Source: Roseiarcus sp035606915
GTDB lineage: Bacteria > Pseudomonadota > Alphaproteobacteria > Rhizobiales > Beijerinckiaceae
Length of the DNA: 64,000 bases
NCBI GenBank assembly: GCA_035606915.1
Contig: DATNDU010000184.1
Location: forward strand, 1-64,000
Direction: 5' to 3'
Shown here: positions 53,005 to 61,375 of the stretch, piece after piece
Layout of the letters: every line of letters begins with the position of its first letter
Position numbering within the stretch: the stretch's first letter is position 1
Position numbers and translations under genes: made by a program
The notes under the pieces: model-generated
What the model was told of the DNA's origin: nothing
Database searches by the model: none
The model's input: only the letters and a program-made list of their open reading frames with translations

Positions 53005-54101
53005 GACTCGGGGTCTTTCGCGAATTCGCCCTTGGGTTGCTCGGGCGCGGCGAAGCCACCATCGCGGTGCCCTCGTTCGACGGCGCGTTGAAGCCCAACC
53101 AAGCGCTGGAGCGCGCCGAAATACTTGCCGAGCTTGAGGCGCCGGAGGACCTGGCCACCGACGGCGCCACCCTGTTCGTCGCCGACGGACCGCGGCTGGC
53201 GCGCTGGGAGGCGCAGAAGCTTGCAACGGTGCGCGTCTTCGACCGCCCGATCACCGCGCTTGCCTGTTTGCCCGGCGGGGCGATCGCGGTGGCGCTCGAC
53301 GGGCGCGAGGTGCGCGTCTATGCAACTCCCGAGGCGGCCGAGCCGCGCGCGACCTTTGCCGGCGCCGACATGCGCAGCGTCAATGCCTTGGCCCCGGCCG
53401 GCGCCGACGCGCTCTACGCCACCGACGGCTCGGCGACGCGCGACGCCAATGACTGGGTGTTTGACCTGATGGAGCGCGGCCACAGCGGCCGTGCGCTGCG
53501 CCTCGATCTCAAGGATCAGTCCGTCGCCGTGTTGGCGAGCGGCCTTCGCTACGCCTTCGGGGTCTCGGCGTCAGACGACGGCGCGCTGGTATCCGAATCC
53601 TGGCGTCATCGGTTGACGGCGCTTTCGCCGGGCGGGCCGGCGCGCGAGGCGCTGACGCATCTGCCGGTCTATCCGTCGCGGCTGTCCGCGGCGGCCGGCG
53701 GCGGTTGGTGGCTCACCGCGTTCACGGCGCGCACGCTGCTGGTCGAGTTCGTATTGCGCGAGCCGGCTTACCGCAAGCGCATGATGGCGGAGATCGAGCC
53801 GCAATATTGGATCGCGCCGCGGCTGAGTTCGGGCGCCTCGTTCAAGGAGCCGATGCAAGGCGCGCATCTGAAGACGATGGGCGTCGTCAAGCCCTGGGCG
53901 CCGCCGCGCTCCTACGGGCTCGTCGTGCGGCTCGACGCCGCGGCGCGGCCGCTGTATTCGCTGCATAGCCGGGTTGACGGCGTCAATCATGGCGTGGTTG
54001 CGGCGGTTGAGCTTGGCGGCTGGCTGTATTTAATCGCCAAGGGGCCGCGCCGCCTGCTGCGCCTGGCCATCGAAGGGCTGGCCACGGAGTTTTCGGTATG
54101 A
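53001..54101 (+). CDS. SMP-30/strictosidine-synthase-like beta-propeller protein
   Basis: 366-residue protein beginning MRLGVFREFALGLLGRGEAT. It shows propeller repeats ('AEILAELEAPEDLATDGATLFVADGPRLARW', 'ADALYATDGSATRDANDWVFDLMERGHSGRALRLDLKDQSVAVLASGLRYAFGVSASDDGALVSESWRHRLTALS', 'LPVYPSRLSAAAGGGWWLTAFTARTLLVEFVLREPAYRKRMMAEI'). The order and phrases match the strictosidine synthase-like group and partly mirror the propeller fused to the permease just upstream. There is no clear signal peptide. Its start overlaps the fusion gene's stop and its end overlaps rbsA-like gene's start, so it is an integral part of the operon. Function likely enzymatic; substrate unknown. Confidence 0.8.
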   Translation: MRLGVFREFALGLLGRGEATIAVPSFDGALKPNQALERAEILAELEAPEDLATDGATLFVADGPRLARWEAQKLATVRVFDRPITALACLPGGAIAVALDGREVRVYATPEAAEPRATFAGADMRSVNALAPAGADALYATDGSATRDANDWVFDLMERGHSGRALRLDLKDQSVAVLASGLRYAFGVSASDDGALVSESWRHRLTALSPGGPAREALTHLPVYPSRLSAAAGGGWWLTAFTARTLLVEFVLREPAYRKRMMAEIEPQYWIAPRLSSGASFKEPMQGAHLKTMGVVKPWAPPRSYGLVVRLDAAARPLYSLHSRVDGVNHGVVAAVELGGWLYLIAKGPRRLLRLAIEGLATEFSV

Positions 54102-55594
54102 GCCAGATCATTCTGTCGTTGGAACAGGCGACCAAGCTCTATGCCGGCGTACCGGCGATCGAGGGCGTCGATTTTGAACTGCGCGAGGGCGAAATCCATG
54201 CGTTGGTCGGCGAGAATGGCGCCGGCAAATCGACGCTGACGAAAGTGATGGCGGGCGTCGTCGCGCTGACCTCAGGCGTGATGAAGATCGACGGCGCCGT
54301 CGCCGCGCCGCGCACGCCGCTGGAGGCGCGCCAGCTCGGCGTCGGCATGGTGTTCCAGGAAAACAGCCTGGTGCCGACGATGACGGTGGCGCAGAACCTG
54401 TTCCTCGGCCAGGAACGGTTCTACAATCGCTTGCGCGGCATCTACATCGCCGCCCAGCAATTCCTGCAATCGCTCAATTTCGACGTGCCGCCGACGGCGA
54501 TCGTCGGCGGCCTCGGCGCGGCGAAGAAACAGATGGTCGAGATCGCGCGCGCCGTGCTCAACAAGGCGAAGGTCATCATCTTCGACGAACCGACCGCTTC
54601 GCTGACGCCGGAGGAGAAGAAATATTTCTTCGACCTCGTGCGCGATCTCAAGCAGCGCGGCGTCTCCATCGTCTTCATCAGCCACGCGCTGGAGGAGGCG
54701 CTGCTGCTCGCCGACCGCATCAGCGTGCTGCGCGACGGCCGCAAGGTCGTCACCGACGACGCCGACAAGTTCGACCGCGCCCGCATCGTGCAGGCGATGG
54801 TTGGTCGCGATCTCTCCAACACGCTCTACGGCGTGCGCAAAGCGACGGTGCGACGCGCCGGCGAGCGCATTCTCACCATCCAAAACCTCAAGATGGCGCC
54901 GATGGTGAGGAACAACTCGCTGTCGGTGTTCGCCGGCCAGATCACCGGCGTCTTCGGGCTCGTCGGCGCCGGCCGCACCGAGACATTCAAGATCGTCGCC
55001 GGCGTGTTGAAGCGCGACTTCTTCCATGGCGGCGAAATCCTGCTGCGCGACAAGCCGGTGCGCTATCGCGTGCCGGCGCCGGCGGTGAAGGCGGGCATCG
55101 CCTATGTCACCGAAGATCGCAAGCTCGAAGGTTTCTTCGAGACGTTTTCGATCGCGCGCAACATTTATCTCGGCCTGTTGTCGAAATTCCCGCGCGGGCG
55201 AGCGCTGTTGTCGGCGCGCGAGCAGGCGGACTCCGGCAAGCGTTGGAGTGAGCAACTCAAGGTGCGCGCCATCGGCCAGGGTGGGCGCGTCGTCGAGCTC
55301 TCCGGTGGCAATCAGCAGAAGGTGGTGATCGCGAAATCGCTGGTCCAAGCGCCGGAACTCATTATCTTCGACGAGCCGACGCGCGGCGTCGATGTCGGCG
55401 CGATCGTCGAGATTCACGAGCACATCAACCGACTCGCCGACGAGGGCAAGGCGGTGGTTGTCATCTCCTCATATTTGCCCGAGGTTCTGGCGCTGTCCGA
55501 CCGCATCCTGGTGACTCGACAGGGCAAAGTGGTCGAGGAGTTCTCGGCCCTCGAAGCCACCGAGGAGAAGATTATGTACGCGGCGATTCACTGA
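54098..55594 (+). CDS. Ribose-type ABC transporter ATP-binding protein (RbsA-like)
   Basis: 498-residue tandem ATPase. First domain: Walker A 'VGENGAGKSTLTKVMAG', 'GVGMVFQENSLVPTMTVAQNLFLGQ', signature-region 'LGAAKKQMVEIARAV' and Walker B 'VIIFDEPTASLTPEE'. Second domain: the usual degenerate 'GLVGAGRTETFKIVAG', signature 'LSGGNQQKVVIAKSLVQAPELIIFDEPTRGVDVGA'. It ends the operon. In the first domain the signature is 'LGAAKKQ', which is weaker than the LSGGQ consensus but typical of RbsA N-domains. Confidence 0.9.
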   Translation: MSQIILSLEQATKLYAGVPAIEGVDFELREGEIHALVGENGAGKSTLTKVMAGVVALTSGVMKIDGAVAAPRTPLEARQLGVGMVFQENSLVPTMTVAQNLFLGQERFYNRLRGIYIAAQQFLQSLNFDVPPTAIVGGLGAAKKQMVEIARAVLNKAKVIIFDEPTASLTPEEKKYFFDLVRDLKQRGVSIVFISHALEEALLLADRISVLRDGRKVVTDDADKFDRARIVQAMVGRDLSNTLYGVRKATVRRAGERILTIQNLKMAPMVRNNSLSVFAGQITGVFGLVGAGRTETFKIVAGVLKRDFFHGGEILLRDKPVRYRVPAPAVKAGIAYVTEDRKLEGFFETFSIARNIYLGLLSKFPRGRALLSAREQADSGKRWSEQLKVRAIGQGGRVVELSGGNQQKVVIAKSLVQAPELIIFDEPTRGVDVGAIVEIHEHINRLADEGKAVVVISSYLPEVLALSDRILVTRQGKVVEEFSALEATEEKIMYAAIH

Positions 55595-55639
55595 AGCCGC
55601 GCTCTGCGCACGAGATACACGGTTGATCCGCCCGGCTTG

Positions 55640-55660
55640 CGATCGGCGCGGCGCCGATCG
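55640..55660. terminator. Probable bidirectional hairpin terminator
   Basis: CGATCGGCGC and GCGCCGATCG are exact 10-bp complements separated by a single G, between the convergent ends of the rbsA-like gene and the TetR gene. It starts 2 bases beyond the TetR stop. The lack of a T tract leaves intrinsic termination uncertain. Confidence 0.5.
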
Positions 55661-55662
55661 TC

Positions 55663-56412
55663 TCAAGACGGGCCCAGACCTTCGTCGAGCCGCGCTTCGA
55701 GTTTCGCCACCGCCTTTTCGAGCCGCAGCGCCGACTGTTCTATCGGATCTTTCGACGTATTCGTCGCCAACCCGCGATAGATCAACTCGGCGATGCCGTT
55801 CGCGGTGGCCTCGATGTCGAAATCGCCCTCGTTGCGCAGAAACGCCCACGTGCGGTGCTCGACGGCGCCGTAGATCATGTCGCGCACCAGCGAGGGAGAA
55901 ATGTCGGCGCTGAACTCGCCCGCCGTCATCGCCGCCTTGACGACGTCGACGATGCGTTGCGTATAGGCTTGGTTCAATTGAAACAAGCGCGTGTCGCGAT
56001 AGCCGGGATCGGGGCGCAGTTCCTGAAACACCAGGCGGCTCAGCGCCGGCTCGCGCCGAATCGTCGCCAGATGGTGATAGACGATGAAACGGATGCGGTT
56101 CGCCGTCCCGGTGATGCCTCGGAACTGCTCCTCGTCATGCACCAACATGTCCTCATACCAATGCTCGACGGTCTTCACCAGGAGATCACGCTTGTTGGCG
56201 AAGAAGCGGTAGATGCTGCCCTCGACGATGCCGGCGCGCTCGGCGATGTCCGAGATCAGCGCCTCATGATAGCCGCGTTCGGTGAAGACGTCGCGCGCCG
56301 CGCTGAGAATATCCTCGATCCGTCGCTCCGGCGGCAATCGGTTGACCTGGCGCCTGGCCCCGGAATTTCGCGTCGCCGCACCCTTCGACATGCATTCATC
56401 TCGATCGATCAT
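55663..56412 (-). CDS. TetR/AcrR-family regulator, AtuR-like by context
   Basis: 249-residue regulator with an HTH in 'ILSAARDVFTERGYHEALISDIAERAGIVEGSIYRFFANKRDLLVKTVEHW' (about residues 34-84), then a helical ligand-binding domain. An internal ATG seven codons downstream (56391), giving MSKGAATRNSGARRQVNRLP, is an alternative start. It is last in a leftward unit with an SDR and an acyl-CoA dehydrogenase next to the AtuA cluster, so it probably regulates it, perhaps responding to an acyl-CoA. Confidence 0.85.
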   Translation of the reverse strand: MIDRDECMSKGAATRNSGARRQVNRLPPERRIEDILSAARDVFTERGYHEALISDIAERAGIVEGSIYRFFANKRDLLVKTVEHWYEDMLVHDEEQFRGITGTANRIRFIVYHHLATIRREPALSRLVFQELRPDPGYRDTRLFQLNQAYTQRIVDVVKAAMTAGEFSADISPSLVRDMIYGAVEHRTWAFLRNEGDFDIEATANGIAELIYRGLATNTSKDPIEQSALRLEKAVAKLEARLDEGLGPS

Positions 56413-56460
56413 GGGTTCAATTGGACATTCGATGCGAAGCCGATGGCGGCGCGCTCATCG

Positions 56461-57312
56461 CTAGCTCTTGAAATAATCGGGCTTGGGGATGGTCCAGGTC
56501 TCGCCCCAATGCTGGCCGCCGCCGTCGACCGTCAGCACTTCGCCGGTCACATAGCCGGCGCAGCCGACATAGGCGCAGGCCTCGGCGATGTCCCAAGCGT
56601 CGCCGGCGCGCATCATCGGGTTGGAGCGCGGATAGGCGGCGCGCGCCTCGGGCGCGTAGACCTTCCAGCCCTCGGTCTCGATCGCGCCCGGGGCGATGCA
56701 ATTGACGCGCACGCCGAGCGGCGCCCATTCGACAGCAACGGCCCGCGACAGCCCGATGACGCCGGCGCGCGCCGCGATCGTGTGCGCGACGCCATAGAGC
56801 CCGTGCGTCGTCACCACGACGATGTTGATGATGGCGCCCGGCCGCCGGGCGTCGCGCCAGCGACGCGCAGCCGCCTGCATCATGCGCCAGGCGCCGTTCA
56901 GGTTGGTGTCGATGACAGCGCCCCAGCCGCGTGCGGAAAAGTCGATCGCCGCCTGCGGAAATTGGCCGCCGGCGCTGTTGACGAGCAGATCGAGGCCGCC
57001 GCGGCGCGTCCATACGCTGTCCATCAACCTCGCGACCTGATCCGCCTCGCGGATGTCGACGATCTCATAAGACGCCAGCAAGCCGCGCGCCGACATCGCC
57101 TCGACCAATGCCGCGAGCTTGGCCTCGTTGCGTCCGGCGACGACGACATGCGCGCCAAGCCGCGCCAGCAACCAGGCGACGCCGCGGCCGATGCCGCCCG
57201 CTCCGCCGGAGACCAGGGCTACCTGCCCGGCATACGCGTCGGCGGAAAATTTCGTCGCCCTCGTCGCCAGCGCCGCGTCGTCGAGGCCGAAAGTCACGGC
57301 GCCTGCGCTCAT
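56461..57312 (-). CDS. SDR-family protein lacking the classical Tyr-Lys pair (enoyl-CoA-reductase-like)
   Basis: 283-residue SDR. The cofactor motif 'LVSGGAGGIGRGVAWLLARLG' is intact, as is 'VNSAGG' and 'NCIAPGAIETEGW'. At the catalytic position the usual Tyr-x-x-x-Lys is absent: the sequence reads 'VAHTIAARAGVIGLSRAVAVEW' with Thr178 and Arg182 where Tyr and Lys are expected. This 'AARAGV...EW' form is shared by peroxisomal trans-2-enoyl-CoA/2,4-dienoyl-CoA reductase-like SDRs, so a thioester reductase is plausible. Its start overlaps the upstream acyl-CoA dehydrogenase stop (ATGA). AtuB is the context-based alternative name. Confidence 0.85.
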   Translation of the reverse strand: MSAGAVTFGLDDAALATRATKFSADAYAGQVALVSGGAGGIGRGVAWLLARLGAHVVVAGRNEAKLAALVEAMSARGLLASYEIVDIREADQVARLMDSVWTRRGGLDLLVNSAGGQFPQAAIDFSARGWGAVIDTNLNGAWRMMQAAARRWRDARRPGAIINIVVVTTHGLYGVAHTIAARAGVIGLSRAVAVEWAPLGVRVNCIAPGAIETEGWKVYAPEARAAYPRSNPMMRAGDAWDIAEACAYVGCAGYVTGEVLTVDGGGQHWGETWTIPKPDYFKS

Positions 57313-58526
57313 CGCGGCATGCCTTTCAGCAATTCGCCGGCGATGATCATCTTGCGCACTTCCGTCGTGCCGGCGCCGATCTCCAGCAGTTTGGTTGATC
57401 GGTAGAGGCGGTTGATCTCCGACTCCCAGATGTAGCCGGAGCCGCCGTGGATTTGCAGCGCCATGTCGAGCGTCTTATGCACCGCCTCGGCGGCGTACAT
57501 CACCGAGGCGGCGGTCAATTTGTGGATATCGCCGCGCCCGCCCTCGCCCGCCTCGATTTCAGCCGCCGCCGCCAGCGTGCGATAGGCGAAAGCGCGCGTC
57601 GTTTCAACCAACACGTACATTTTCGCCAGCATCGACTGCACCATCTGGAACGAGCCGATCGGCTTGTCGAATTGCCGGCGCGTCTTGGCGTAGTCAATCG
57701 AGAGTTCCAGCGCGCGCTCGGCGACGCCGAGACAGATGGGCGCGATCATCGCCCGTTCGAGGTCGAGGCCGCTCATCACTATCGCAACGCCGCGATTCTC
57801 GCCGCCAACCAGATTCTGCGCCGGCACGCGGCAATCCTCGAACACAAGTTCCGCCGTTTGGCTGCCGCGATAGCCCATTTTCTCCAGCTTCTGCGCGACG
57901 CGGAAGCCCTCGAAACCCTTCTCGACGATAAAGGCGGAGACGCCGTGCGCGCCCTTGTCGCGGTCGGTCTTGGCGTAGACGAGCAGCACATCGGCGACGG
58001 GGCCGTTGGTGATATATATCTTCGTCCCGTTCAGCAGATAATGATCGCCATCGCGCCGCGCCGTCGTACTCATCGAGCCCAGCGCGTCGGAACCGGCGCC
58101 GGGCTCGGTGAGGCCGAGCGCGCCGATGCTGCGTCCGGCACAGAGATCGGGCAGATATTTGCGGCGCTGGAGCTCATTGCCATTGCGATAGATGTTGTTG
58201 AGACAGAGGTTGTCGTGCGCCACGCAGGAGAGCGCCAGTGCATGATTCCAGCGGCTGAAGGCCTGCGTCACCAACCCGGCGGCGATGAGATCGAGCCCAG
58301 CGCCGCCATAGTCCTGCGGCACCGTCGCGCCAAAGAAACCTTGCGCGCCAATCTTGGCGAATGCCTCCTGCGGCCACCATTCCTCGGCATCCATGCGCGG
58401 GCTGAGCGGATAGAGTTCGTGGCGCGCGAAGCGATCCGCCTGTTCGAGAATCAATTCCTGATCGGCGTTCAGTTCGAAGCCGTTCGGGCGATGGGTCGCA
58501 GTCGCAAGGGCGTCGCGCGTGGTCAA
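57309..58526 (-). CDS. Acyl-CoA dehydrogenase (isovaleryl/citronellyl-CoA type)
   Basis: 405-residue FAD enzyme introducing a 2,3 double bond in a branched acyl-CoA. Features are 'FFGATVPQDYGGAGLDLIAAGLVTQAFSRWNHALALSCVAHDNL', 'LGLTEPGAGSDALGSMSTTARRDGDHYLLNGTKIYITNGPVADVLLVYAKT', 'YAKTRRQFDKPIGSFQMVQSMLAKMYV' and 'QIHGGSGYIWESEINRLYRSTKLLEIGAGTTEVRKMIIAGELL'. These resemble LiuA/AtuD dehydrogenases that feed methylcrotonyl- or geranyl-CoA carboxylases. It is first in the leftward unit and divergent from the hydratase-AtuA-carboxylase genes. Confidence 0.88.
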   Translation of the reverse strand: MTTRDALATATHRPNGFELNADQELILEQADRFARHELYPLSPRMDAEEWWPQEAFAKIGAQGFFGATVPQDYGGAGLDLIAAGLVTQAFSRWNHALALSCVAHDNLCLNNIYRNGNELQRRKYLPDLCAGRSIGALGLTEPGAGSDALGSMSTTARRDGDHYLLNGTKIYITNGPVADVLLVYAKTDRDKGAHGVSAFIVEKGFEGFRVAQKLEKMGYRGSQTAELVFEDCRVPAQNLVGGENRGVAIVMSGLDLERAMIAPICLGVAERALELSIDYAKTRRQFDKPIGSFQMVQSMLAKMYVLVETTRAFAYRTLAAAAEIEAGEGGRGDIHKLTAASVMYAAEAVHKTLDMALQIHGGSGYIWESEINRLYRSTKLLEIGAGTTEVRKMIIAGELLKGMPR

Positions 58527-58704
58527 GAGGGTCTCCCTGGCGGCGGGCGCCGTTACGGGCGTCGATGTTAATGAGCAGACTTTACTAATGCAAGCTTGTC
58601 AACCCGATTATAGCCAACGCGATAGACGGAATCTCCCGAGCAGCGTGCGCGTCGGCAAGCGACGCCTCACGGGAAGGCGTCAAAATGGGCGATTGACAGC
58701 GTTG

Positions 58705-58719
58705 ATGAAATTGGTTCAT
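58705..58719. promoter_or_regulatory. Candidate TetR operator (ATGAA-attgg-TTCAT) in divergent region
   Basis: A perfect 5-bp inverted repeat with a 5-base spacer lies 55 bases upstream of the hydratase gene in the 247-base region shared with the divergent acyl-CoA dehydrogenase gene. The related AtuR repressor is known to bind short inverted repeats in its cluster's intergenic region. A perfect CAAGCTTG palindrome lies at 58591-58598. Binding is inferred only. Confidence 0.35.
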
Positions 58720-58773
58720 TTATGCGGCGACCAAGGCGGGTGACAAAAGCAACGGGCGGGGGAGACCAGGAAC

Positions 58774-59556
58774 GTGGGCGAGGTCGTGCTGAAAGCGCGC
58801 GAGGGCGGCGTCATGCGGCTCGCCATCAACCGGCCGGAGCGCCGCAACGCGCTCAACGAAAGCGTTGCGCAGGGCTTGATTGCAGGGCTCGACGAGGCGG
58901 AGGCCGATAGCAGCCTGCGCGTTGTCGTGCTAACGGGCGTCGGCGAGGAGGCGTTCTGCGCCGGCGGCGACTTGAAGCCGGCGGCCGATGGGACGCCGTT
59001 CGCACTCGACGCCGCCGATCCCCGCCATTATGTCGTCGCCTTGCTGAAGCGGATGGACGCTTGCCGGCTGCCGCTGATCGCCCGCCTCAACGGCCACGCG
59101 CTGGCCGGCGGCTTCGGGCTCGCCTGCGCCTGCGATCTCGTGGTGGCGCGCGAGGATGCGTTGATTGGCGCACCGGAAGCGCGCGTCGGCCTGTTCCCGA
59201 TGATGATCCTGCCATATCTGATGCGCGTGATCTCCTACCGCACACTGATGCAGCTTTGCATCACCGGCGAACCCATGACGGCGGCGGAGGCGGCCAAGCG
59301 CGAGATCGTCAACGCCGCCGTGCCGGCTGGCGAACTCGATGCGACGCTTGCCGCCCTCGTCGCTGGCATCGTCAGCAAATCGCCGACGGGCATCAGGCTC
59401 GGCAAACAGGCGCTGGCGCGCATTCGCGAGATGAGTCTCGACAGCGCGCTGGAATACGCCCAGTTCATGCTCGCCAATATGGCGCGCACCGAGGATGCGC
59501 GTGAGGGCTTTGCCGCCTTCAATGAGCGTCGTAAGCCGGCGTTTACGGGGCGCTGA
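58774..59556 (+). CDS. Enoyl-CoA hydratase/isomerase family protein (AtuE-like)
   Basis: 260-residue crotonase-fold enzyme starting MGEVVLKAREGGVMRLAINR. Fold and site features are 'NRPERRNALNESVAQGLI', oxyanion-hole 'EEAFCAGGDLKPAADG' and 'LNGHALAGGFGLACACDLVVAREDALIGAPEARVGLFPMMI', then 'MTAAEAAKREIVNAAVPAGEL'. The catalytic Glu appears in 'APEARVGLFP'. In Atu clusters this position is an isohexenylglutaconyl-CoA hydratase; here the substrate is inferred from neighbours. The next gene starts 1 base after its stop. Confidence 0.86.
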   Translation: MGEVVLKAREGGVMRLAINRPERRNALNESVAQGLIAGLDEAEADSSLRVVVLTGVGEEAFCAGGDLKPAADGTPFALDAADPRHYVVALLKRMDACRLPLIARLNGHALAGGFGLACACDLVVAREDALIGAPEARVGLFPMMILPYLMRVISYRTLMQLCITGEPMTAAEAAKREIVNAAVPAGELDATLAALVAGIVSKSPTGIRLGKQALARIREMSLDSALEYAQFMLANMARTEDAREGFAAFNERRKPAFTGR

Positions 59557-59557
59557 G

Positions 59558-61375
59558 ATGGGCAAGATGGTCAGGATTGGTTGCGGCGCCGGCTTCTGGG
59601 GCGACACCCCGGAGGGCCCGGCGCAGCTCGTGCGCAGCGGCGCCATCGACTATCTCGTGCTCGACTATCTGGCCGAAATCACGATGTCGATTCTGGCGCG
59701 CATGAAGGGCAGGAACGCCGAGCACGGTTACGCCACGGATTTCGTCACGCTGGTCATGAAGCCGCTGGCGCGCGAGATCGCCGAACGCAAGATCAGGGTC
59801 GTCGCCAACGCTGGCGGCGTCAATCCGCGCGCCTGCCGCCGCGCGTTGCAGGCCGCGCTCGACGAGGCCGGCGTCAACCTCAGAGTCGCCGTCGTCGAAG
59901 GCGACGACCTATTGGCGCGCGCCGACGAATGGCGCGCCCGTGGCGTCAAGGAGATGTTCAGCGGCGCGGCGCTGCCCGAGCGCCTGGCCAGCGTCAACGC
60001 CTATCTCGGCGCGCGGCCGATTGCTGAGGCGCTGGCGCTCGGGGCCGATATCGTGCTGACTGGGCGCTGTGTCGATTCGGCGCTGACGCTGGGACCGCTG
60101 ATGTACGAGTTCGGTTGGCAGGCGGAAGATTACGACCGGCTTGCCGCTGGCAGCCTCGCCGGCCATGTGATTGAATGCGGCGCGCAGGCGACGGGCGGCA
60201 TTTTCACCGACTGGCGCGAGGTCGCCGACGGTTGGAGCGACATGGGTTTCCCAATCGCCGAATGCGAAGCCGACGGCGCCTTCACGCTGACCAAACCGGC
60301 GGCGACCGGCGGCCGCGTGACGCCGGCGACGGTCGCCGAGCAAATCGTCTATGAGGTCGGCGACCCCGGCGCTTATCTGTTGCCCGACGTAACTTGCGAT
60401 TTTCGCACAGTGGAGCTGGAGCCCGTCGGCGACAACCGCGTGCGCGTCAGCGGCGCGCGCGGCCGCGCGCCGACGGCGAGCTACAAGGTTTCGGCGACCT
60501 ACGCCGATGGCTTCCGCGCCGCGACGACGGTGATGATCGCCGGCCGCGACGCCGCCGAGAAGGCCGATGCCGTTGGCCGCGCGGTGCTGAACCGCGCCCG
60601 CCGCCTCGTGCTTGCCGCTGGTTTTGCCGATTTCAGCGAAACTTCGGTTGAGATTCTCGGCGCCGAGGCGACCTATGGTGCGCAATCGCGGGCGCGGGCG
60701 ACGCGCGAGGTGTTGCTGAAGGTCGGTGTGCGCCACCCCAGCGCCGAGGCGCTGAAAATCTTCGCTCGCGAGGTGTTCCCAGCCGGAACCTCGATGGCGC
60801 AGGGCCTGACCGGCTTTGCTGGCGGCAGGCCGCAGCCGCAGCCGGTAATCAGGTTGTTCTCGTTCCTGATCGACAAATCATTGGTGGCCTCGCGCGTGCG
60901 CTGCGGCGAGGTCGAGCGCGAGATCGCTGCGCCGCCGGGCGCCGAAGCGCCGCCGGCGCCGTCACTCGCCGGCCCGGCGACGCTGCTGCCTGAAGGTCCA
61001 ACCGCGAGCGTGCCGCTGATCGCGCTTGCGCACGCCCGCAGCGGCGATAAGGGCGACATCGCCAACATCGGCGTCATCGGCCGCCGGCCAGAATATGAGC
61101 AGTTGCTGCGCCACCGCCTGACGGCGGACGCGGTCAAGCGCTGGTTCGCCCATTACGCGCTGGGGCCGGTCGAGCGCTTTGATTGGCCGGCGTTTCACGG
61201 CTTCAACTTCCTGCTGCATGGCGGGCTCGGCGGCGGCGGCGTCGCCTCGCTGCGCCACGATCCCCAGGGCAAGGCGCTCGCCCAGGCGTTGCTCGATTTG
61301 CCAATCGAGGTCCCGGCGGAGTGGTTGCAAGCCGGCGGCCTGCTCGCCGGCTGGAGCGAAAGGCTCGACCCATGA
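59558..61375 (+). CDS. atuA: Acyclic terpene utilisation AtuA-family protein (DUF1446)
   Basis: 605-residue protein of unknown catalytic role that is the marker of acyclic-terpene/branched-acid carboxylase clusters. I chose the ATG giving MGKMVRIGCGAGFWGDTPEG. The N-terminal DUF1446 domain has 'GAIDYLVLDYLAEITMSILARMKGRNAEHGYATDFV', 'VVANAGGVNPRACRRALQAAL', 'ALGADIVLTGRCVDSALTLGPLMYEFGW' and 'AAGSLAGHVIECGAQATGGIFTDWREV'. The C-terminal domain (about 500-605) has 'IALAHARSGDKGDIANIGVIGRRPEY' and 'HGFNFLLHGGLGGGGVASLRHDPQGKALAQALLDLPIEVPAEW'. Its stop overlaps the biotin carboxylase start. Confidence 0.9.
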   Translation: MGKMVRIGCGAGFWGDTPEGPAQLVRSGAIDYLVLDYLAEITMSILARMKGRNAEHGYATDFVTLVMKPLAREIAERKIRVVANAGGVNPRACRRALQAALDEAGVNLRVAVVEGDDLLARADEWRARGVKEMFSGAALPERLASVNAYLGARPIAEALALGADIVLTGRCVDSALTLGPLMYEFGWQAEDYDRLAAGSLAGHVIECGAQATGGIFTDWREVADGWSDMGFPIAECEADGAFTLTKPAATGGRVTPATVAEQIVYEVGDPGAYLLPDVTCDFRTVELEPVGDNRVRVSGARGRAPTASYKVSATYADGFRAATTVMIAGRDAAEKADAVGRAVLNRARRLVLAAGFADFSETSVEILGAEATYGAQSRARATREVLLKVGVRHPSAEALKIFAREVFPAGTSMAQGLTGFAGGRPQPQPVIRLFSFLIDKSLVASRVRCGEVEREIAAPPGAEAPPAPSLAGPATLLPEGPTASVPLIALAHARSGDKGDIANIGVIGRRPEYEQLLRHRLTADAVKRWFAHYALGPVERFDWPAFHGFNFLLHGGLGGGGVASLRHDPQGKALAQALLDLPIEVPAEWLQAGGLLAGWSERLDP

